Below, one piece after another: positions 4,153 to 8,580 of a DNA stretch of 8,580 nt (positions are counted from its first letter, which is position 1; each line of letters starts with the position of its first letter). The notes beneath the pieces are model-generated. The model did not search any database. It worked only from the letters and a program-made list of their open reading frames with translations, and had not been told where the DNA came from. The translations under genes and the position numbers were made by a program. Source of the DNA: Myxococcales bacterium (lineage in GTDB: Bacteria; Myxococcota; Polyangia; Fen-1088); assembly GCA_003155465.1 (NCBI GenBank), contig PMCR01000386.1, forward strand, positions 1-8,580, written 5' to 3'.

Positions 4153-5634
4153 CTACAACAACACCGTCTCGCCCATCAGGAACCGATCCACGCCTCGCGC
4201 CGCCTGCCGGCCTTCCATGATGGCCCAGACCACCAGGGACTGACCGCGCGCCATGTCGCCGGCGGCGAACACGCCCGGGATGCTGGTCTGCTGGTTCTCG
4301 TCGACCGCGACGTTGCCGCGGCCGTCGATGTCCACTGCCAGCTCGGCCAGCATACCATCGCGCTCGGGGCCAACGAAGCCCATGGCCAGCAGTACCAAAT
4401 CTGCGGGCAACGTGCGCACCGTGCCCGGGAACTCCTCGATCTTCGGCGGCCGCCGTTCGGGCTGGGGCACGAAGCGAATATCGGCGATCTCGATGGCCTG
4501 CACCTGGCCTTCGCCGAGCAGGCGCTTGGTCTGCACAGAAAACAGTCGCGGGTCCGCGCCGAACCGCGCGGCTGCCTCTTCCTGTCCGTAGTCGACGCGA
4601 TAGATCTTGGGCCAAAGCGGCCAGGGGTTGTCCATTGCACGCTCTACCGGCGGCCGCGGCAGAATCTCTAGTTGGGTGACACTCTTGCAGCCTTGGCGAA
4701 GCGCAGTGCCCACACAGTCATTGCCGGTGTCGCCACCCCCGACAACAACCACGTGTTTGTCGTGCGCCTGGATCGGACTTGCGTCCGTGCCACCGCTGTC
4801 GAGCAGGCTGCGGGTGTTGGCGGTGAGAAACTCCATTGCGAAGTGCACGCCACGCAAATTGCGCCCTTCCACTGGCAGGTCGCGCGGCTTGCATGCACCC
4901 CCGCAAATGACCAGCGCGTCGTGTCCCGCACGCAACTCTGACACTGAAACGCTCTTGCCAACCTCCACGCCCGTGAGGAAGCGCACGCCAGCATCCTCCA
5001 TCAGCTTGACCCTCCGCTCGACAAGGCTCTTGTCCAGCTTCATGGCGGGAATGCCGTACATGAGAAGGCCGCCCACGCGATCCGCGCGCTCGTACACTGT
5101 GACCAGGTGCCCGGCGCGGTTCAGTTCCTCGGCACAGGCCAGTCCCGCGGGGCCGGAGCCCACCACGGCCACAGTCTTGCCCGTCCGCTGCGCTGGCGGC
5201 TGCGCGTTGACCCAGCCCTCGTCAAAGCCGCGGTCGATGATGGCGCGCTCGTTGACCTTGATGGTCACCGGTGGCGCATTGATGCCCAGCACGCAGGATC
5301 CCTCGCAAGGGGCGGGACACACCCGACCAGTGAACTCGGGAAAGTTGTTGGTCCGGTGCAGCCGGTCCAAGGCTTGCCGCCAGCGTCCCTTGTAGATGAG
5401 GTCGTTCCACTCCGGAATCAGGTTATGCAGCGGGCACCCGATGGCCAAGCCGTCGACCAGCTTGCCGGTGTGGCAGAAGGGCACACCGCAATCCATACAG
5501 CGCGCGCCCTGCTCGCGCATGGTCGCCTCGGGCAGGTGGCCGTGAAACTCGCGCCAGTCGGAGAGCCGCTCACCCGGCTCTCGGTTGAGCGGCGTCGAGC
5601 GGGGATACTCGAGAAAACCAGTGGGTCGTCCCAT
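4153..5634 (-). CDS. gltD: Glutamate synthase (NADPH) small/beta subunit
   Basis: FAD-containing small subunit of GOGAT (493 residues, normal length). It oxidises NADPH and passes electrons through FAD and iron-sulfur clusters to the FMN of the large subunit. The N-terminal cluster domain carries Cys46, Cys49, Cys54 and Cys67 (ARCMDCGVPFC, then GCP), then Cys106, Cys110 and Cys114 (VCPAPCEGSC); members of this group ligate the two 4Fe-4S centres. The FAD dinucleotide fold has GSGPAG (159-164) with Glu182. The NADPH fold has GGGDTG (299-304). A second FAD contact is GVFAAGDMARGQSLVVWA (454-471). Only three bases separate the gltB stop from this ATG, and AGGGGA inside the end of gltB serves as the ribosome site, so the two are one operon with coupled translation. 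Nothing in the sequence is missing or broken. Confidence 0.97.
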   Translation of the reverse strand: MGRPTGFLEYPRSTPLNREPGERLSDWREFHGHLPEATMREQGARCMDCGVPFCHTGKLVDGLAIGCPLHNLIPEWNDLIYKGRWRQALDRLHRTNNFPEFTGRVCPAPCEGSCVLGINAPPVTIKVNERAIIDRGFDEGWVNAQPPAQRTGKTVAVVGSGPAGLACAEELNRAGHLVTVYERADRVGGLLMYGIPAMKLDKSLVERRVKLMEDAGVRFLTGVEVGKSVSVSELRAGHDALVICGGACKPRDLPVEGRNLRGVHFAMEFLTANTRSLLDSGGTDASPIQAHDKHVVVVGGGDTGNDCVGTALRQGCKSVTQLEILPRPPVERAMDNPWPLWPKIYRVDYGQEEAAARFGADPRLFSVQTKRLLGEGQVQAIEIADIRFVPQPERRPPKIEEFPGTVRTLPADLVLLAMGFVGPERDGMLAELAVDIDGRGNVAVDENQQTSIPGVFAAGDMARGQSLVVWAIMEGRQAARGVDRFLMGETVLL

Positions 5635-5637
5635 GGG

Positions 5638-8580
5638 CTATTTCCCCTGCACCTGTGCCCCGTCCTTGGCGTTGAGCTGGAAGGCCGCCATCTCCGCCTC
5701 CTCCGGCGACAGGCCCTTGTCGCGCATCAGCTTCTGCGCCTCCATCACCCGCCGATAGTCATGCGGGATGACCTTCACGAAGAGCGGCCTCCACTCCGCC
5801 CAATGGGACAACAGATTTTGCGCGCGCAGGCTCCCGGTGAATTCTGCGTGCCGCCTTATCAGGCCCAACACCTGCTCGATCTCGCTCGGGTCGTCGAGCG
5901 GACCCAGCCCAACCATCTTCAGGTTACAGTTGGACTCCAATTGGCGTTGCTCGTCCAGTACATAGGCAATGCCGCCCGACATCCCGGCGGCGAAGTTGCG
6001 GCCGGTCGGACCCAGGACGATCACATGGCCCCCGGTCATGTACTCGCAACCATGATCGCCCACGCCCTCGACCACCGCCACGGCGCCGCTGTTGCGCACG
6101 CAGAAGCGCTCGCCCACCATGCCACGGATGTAGGCCTCGCCGCTGGTGGCGCCATACAGCGCCACATTGCCCGCGATCACGTTCTGCCCGGGCGCAAAGC
6201 CGGCATCGAGCGGCGGACGAACAATGAGCTTTCCGCCTGACAGGCCCTTGCCCAGATAGTCGTTGGCGTCTCCCTCCAGGACGAAGGTGACCCCCTTGGG
6301 CACGAAAGCCATGAAGCTCTGCCCGGCCGAGCCCCTGAAGTGGATGGAAATCGTGTCCTCGGGCAAACCGTCGCTGCCATAACGGCGTGTGACCTCGCTG
6401 CCCAGGCGCGTGCCCACTGTGCGCTGGGTGTTGCGCACAGGGAGAGTCGCAGTGATCCTGCGCCCCGATTCCAGGGCAGGTCGACACATGGGGATGATGG
6501 TGGTGTCGTCGTAGCCCTGTTCTACCTTGTGGTTCTGCGCGTGCAGGCAACGCGTGCCCACCCCGTCGGCAACCTGCGGCTGGTACAGAATGGCCGACAG
6601 ATCCACGCCCTTGGTCTTCCACTGGTCGACTGCGTGCCGGATGTACAGGCATTCGGTGTGACCAACCATTTCGTTCACCGTGCGGAAGCCCAGCTCGGCC
6701 ATCAGCTCGCGCACCTCCATGGCCACAAAGCGCATGTAGTTGACCACATGCTCGGGCCGGCCGCAGAAGCGCTTGCGCAGCTCGGGATCTTGCGTGGCGA
6801 TGCCGGCCGGGCAGGTGTTCAGGTGACACACGCGCATCATCACGCAACCCATGGCCACCAGTGGCGCAGAGGCAAAGCCGAACTCCTCCGCGCCGAGAAG
6901 CGCGCCCACCACCACATCCCGGCCGGTCTTCAGCTGGCCATCGGTCTCGATCGCCACCCGGCTGCGCAGGTCGTTGAGCAGCAGCGTCTGGTGCGTCTCG
7001 GCCAATCCCAGCTCCCAGGGACCACCCGCGTGCTTGATGCTGGACAGAGGCGACGCGCCGGTGCCGCCGTCGTGTCCACTGATCAGAATGACGTCGGCCT
7101 TGGCCTTGGCCACGCCCGCGGCCACCGTGCCCACGCCCACCTCGGCCACCAGCTTCACACTGATGCGCGCCCGGTTGTTGGCGCACTTCAAATCGTGAAT
7201 CAACTGGGCCAGATCCTCGATCGAATAGATGTCGTGATGGGGCGGCGGCGAAATCAGCCCAACCCCTGGGGTGGAGTGGCGAACCCTGGCGATCCACGGG
7301 TACACCTTGGCGCCAGGAAGCTGGCCGCCCTCGCCCGGTTTCGCCCCCTGGGCCATCTTGATTTGAATCTCGTCGGCATTGACCAAATACGGGCTGGTCA
7401 CGCCAAAGCGTCCCGAGGCCACCTGCTTGATGGCGCTCTTCATCGAGTCGCCGTTGGGCAAGGGCACCCAGCGCGCCGGATCCTCGCCGCCCTCTCCGGT
7501 GTTGCTCTTGCCGCCCAGGCGATTCATGGCAATGGCCATGGTCTCGTGCGCTTCCTTGCTGATCGATCCGTACGACATGGCGCCGGTCTTGAAGCGCCTG
7601 ACGATCTCCTCCACCGGCTCGACCTCGGAAAGGGGAACCGCCGGACGCGGGTGGCGCAGCTCCATCAGGCCGCGCAGGGTAGCCAGGTTCTTCGACTGGT
7701 CATTGATCAACTGCGCGTACTGCTTGTACACGGCATAGTTGTCGGTGCGCACGGCGATCTGCAATTTCGAGATCGACTCTGGGTTGAACAGGTGGTGTTC
7801 GCCTTCGCTTCTGAAGCGGTACTCCCCACCTGGATCCAGTCCTGCCTGCGGCAAGCTGCGGCTGGGGAAGGCGCGCCGGTGCTGGCGCCGCACCTCCTCC
7901 ACGATGCCGCCCAGATCCAGACCGCTGATACGGGATGCCGTGCCGGCGAAGTACTTGTCGACCAGCGACTGATGCAGCCCGATGGCCTCGAACACCTGCG
8001 CCCCGTGGTAGCTCTGCACGGTCGAGATCCCCATCTTGGAGATGACCTTGACCAACCCCTTGCTGATGGCCTTGGTGTAGTTGCTGCGCGCGGTGGCCGC
8101 GTCGACCCTGATCACCCCTTCACCCGCCAGAGTTTCAATCACCTCAAGCGCCAGGTACGGGTTGACCGCGCTCGCGCCGTAGCCAATCAGCAGACAGAAG
8201 TCGTGAACCTCGCGCGGCTCGCCGCTCTCCACCACCAGGCAGGTGCGTGTGCGCGTGCCCTCGCGCAACAGGTGATGGTGCACGGCCGCGCAGGACAGTA
8301 GCGACGGGATGGGCGCGTGCTCGCGATCGAACCCGCGATCCGACAGGATCAGGATCTGACAGCCTTCCGCCACTGCCGCCGCCGCCTGTGCGCACAGCCT
8401 GTCCAGCGCCTGGGCAAGCCCTTGCTCACCCTCGGCAACGCGAAACACCGTGACCAGAGTGCGTGCTCGGAAGCCACGCCAGCCCTCCAGCGCGCGAAGC
8501 CTGTCCATCTCATCGTTGTAGATGAGGGGCGAGCGCAACTCGATCTGATGGGCCGAGGCGGCTTGCGGGTCGAACAGGTT
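5638..8580 (-). CDS. gltB: Glutamate synthase (NADPH) large/alpha subunit, N-terminus beyond the window
   Basis: Large subunit of GOGAT, which makes glutamate from 2-oxoglutarate and ammonia released from glutamine. The frame is open to the right edge, giving 980 codons of a family usually near 1500. The missing part holds the N-terminal glutamine amidotransferase domain with its catalytic Cys. The TTG at 8538 is internal. Counting from the edge: central domain about 10-250; FMN-binding synthase domain about 265-655 with GAMSYGSIS (333-341), [12 protein letters not shown] (356-367), [13 protein letters not shown] (414-426) and [13 protein letters not shown] (502-514). The 3Fe-4S cysteines are 579, 585 and 590 in [16 protein letters not shown], with the family spacing C-x5-C-x4-C. 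The C-terminal GXGXG beta helix runs about 695-890 ([43 protein letters not shown]). It is followed directly by gltD. The promoter is outside the window, so regulation cannot be judged. Confidence 0.97.
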   Translation of the reverse strand, partial: NLFDPQAASAHQIELRSPLIYNDEMDRLRALEGWRGFRARTLVTVFRVAEGEQGLAQALDRLCAQAAAAVAEGCQILILSDRGFDREHAPIPSLLSCAAVHHHLLREGTRTRTCLVVESGEPREVHDFCLLIGYGASAVNPYLALEVIETLAGEGVIRVDAATARSNYTKAISKGLVKVISKMGISTVQSYHGAQVFEAIGLHQSLVDKYFAGTASRISGLDLGGIVEEVRRQHRRAFPSRSLPQAGLDPGGEYRFRSEGEHHLFNPESISKLQIAVRTDNYAVYKQYAQLINDQSKNLATLRGLMELRHPRPAVPLSEVEPVEEIVRRFKTGAMSYGSISKEAHETMAIAMNRLGGKSNTGEGGEDPARWVPLPNGDSMKSAIKQVASGRFGVTSPYLVNADEIQIKMAQGAKPGEGGQLPGAKVYPWIARVRHSTPGVGLISPPPHHDIYSIEDLAQLIHDLKCANNRARISVKLVAEVGVGTVAAGVAKAKADVILISGHDGGTGASPLSSIKHAGGPWELGLAETHQTLLLNDLRSRVAIETDGQLKTGRDVVVGALLGAEEFGFASAPLVAMGCVMMRVCHLNTCPAGIATQDPELRKRFCGRPEHVVNYMRFVAMEVRELMAELGFRTVNEMVGHTECLYIRHAVDQWKTKGVDLSAILYQPQVADGVGTRCLHAQNHKVEQGYDDTTIIPMCRPALESGRRITATLPVRNTQRTVGTRLGSEVTRRYGSDGLPEDTISIHFRGSAGQSFMAFVPKGVTFVLEGDANDYLGKGLSGGKLIVRPPLDAGFAPGQNVIAGNVALYGATSGEAYIRGMVGERFCVRNSGAVAVVEGVGDHGCEYMTGGHVIVLGPTGRNFAAGMSGGIAYVLDEQRQLESNCNLKMVGLGPLDDPSEIEQVLGLIRRHAEFTGSLRAQNLLSHWAEWRPLFVKVIPHDYRRVMEAQKLMRDKGLSPEEAEMAAFQLNAKDGAQVQGK

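Noticed and set aside
3446..4615. 389-codon - strand frame running from within gltD to the secreted-protein gene
   Set aside because: It overlaps gltD in another frame and the secreted protein antisense. Third-position GC is low where it is the only frame, and the translation has Arg-rich shadow composition.
5107..6240. 377-codon + strand frame across the gltB-gltD junction
   Set aside because: It overlaps two well-conserved genes on the other strand and has no domain.
6340..8301. 653-codon + strand frame antisense to gltB
   Set aside because: Long antisense frames are common in GC-rich DNA. Its translation is His/Gln/Arg/Ala-rich with no recognisable domain, while the - strand is unmistakably gltB.

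Overview
The window is GC-rich with strongly GC-biased third codon positions. It opens with the end of a surface protein carrying a MYXO-CTERM-type sorting tail (Cys-x-Cys, hydrophobic helix, basic end). That points to a myxobacterium (phylum Myxococcota); this is an inference from one signature plus composition. Both ends of the window cut genes.

Layout, left to right. (1) 1-806, + strand: C-terminal part of a surface-anchored protein with a long stalk of Gly-Gly-initiated hexapeptide repeats. (2) 807-1017: convergent gap with only a weak hairpin. (3) 1018-2238, - strand: an Rh-type (not AmtB-type) ammonia channel with a signal peptide and an acidic tail, best started at a GTG. (4) 2239-2548: divergent regulatory gap with a perfect 15-base palindrome and a 19-codon leader ORF. 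(5) 2549-2962, + strand: a YjbQ/UPF0047 family protein with an altered active-site motif. (6) 3085-3609, + strand: a secreted protein of unrecognised family with a Trp/Tyr-rich core and a His/Arg-rich tail. (7) 3610-4152: a low-confidence stretch holding a 15-bp perfect hairpin, a possible single-helix membrane protein on the - strand and a possible 34-residue ORF on the + strand. (8) 4153-8580, - strand: the glutamate synthase (GOGAT) operon gltB-gltD, transcribed right to left. gltD is complete; gltB lacks its N-terminal third.

Together the recognisable genes make nitrogen assimilation the theme: NH3 entry through the Rh channel, and GOGAT turning glutamine plus 2-oxoglutarate into two glutamates with NADPH. 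No glutamine synthetase or PII (glnK) gene lies in the window, and the Rh gene is a separate transcription unit from gltBD. The YjbQ protein and the secreted protein have no evident link to nitrogen. I see no CRISPR array, insertion sequence, tRNA, rRNA, phage or defence island, and nothing that amounts to a clearly new multi-gene system. The most interesting items are the Rh channel, the repeat-stalk sorted protein, the YjbQ variant with its coupled leader ORF, and the palindrome between the divergent genes.
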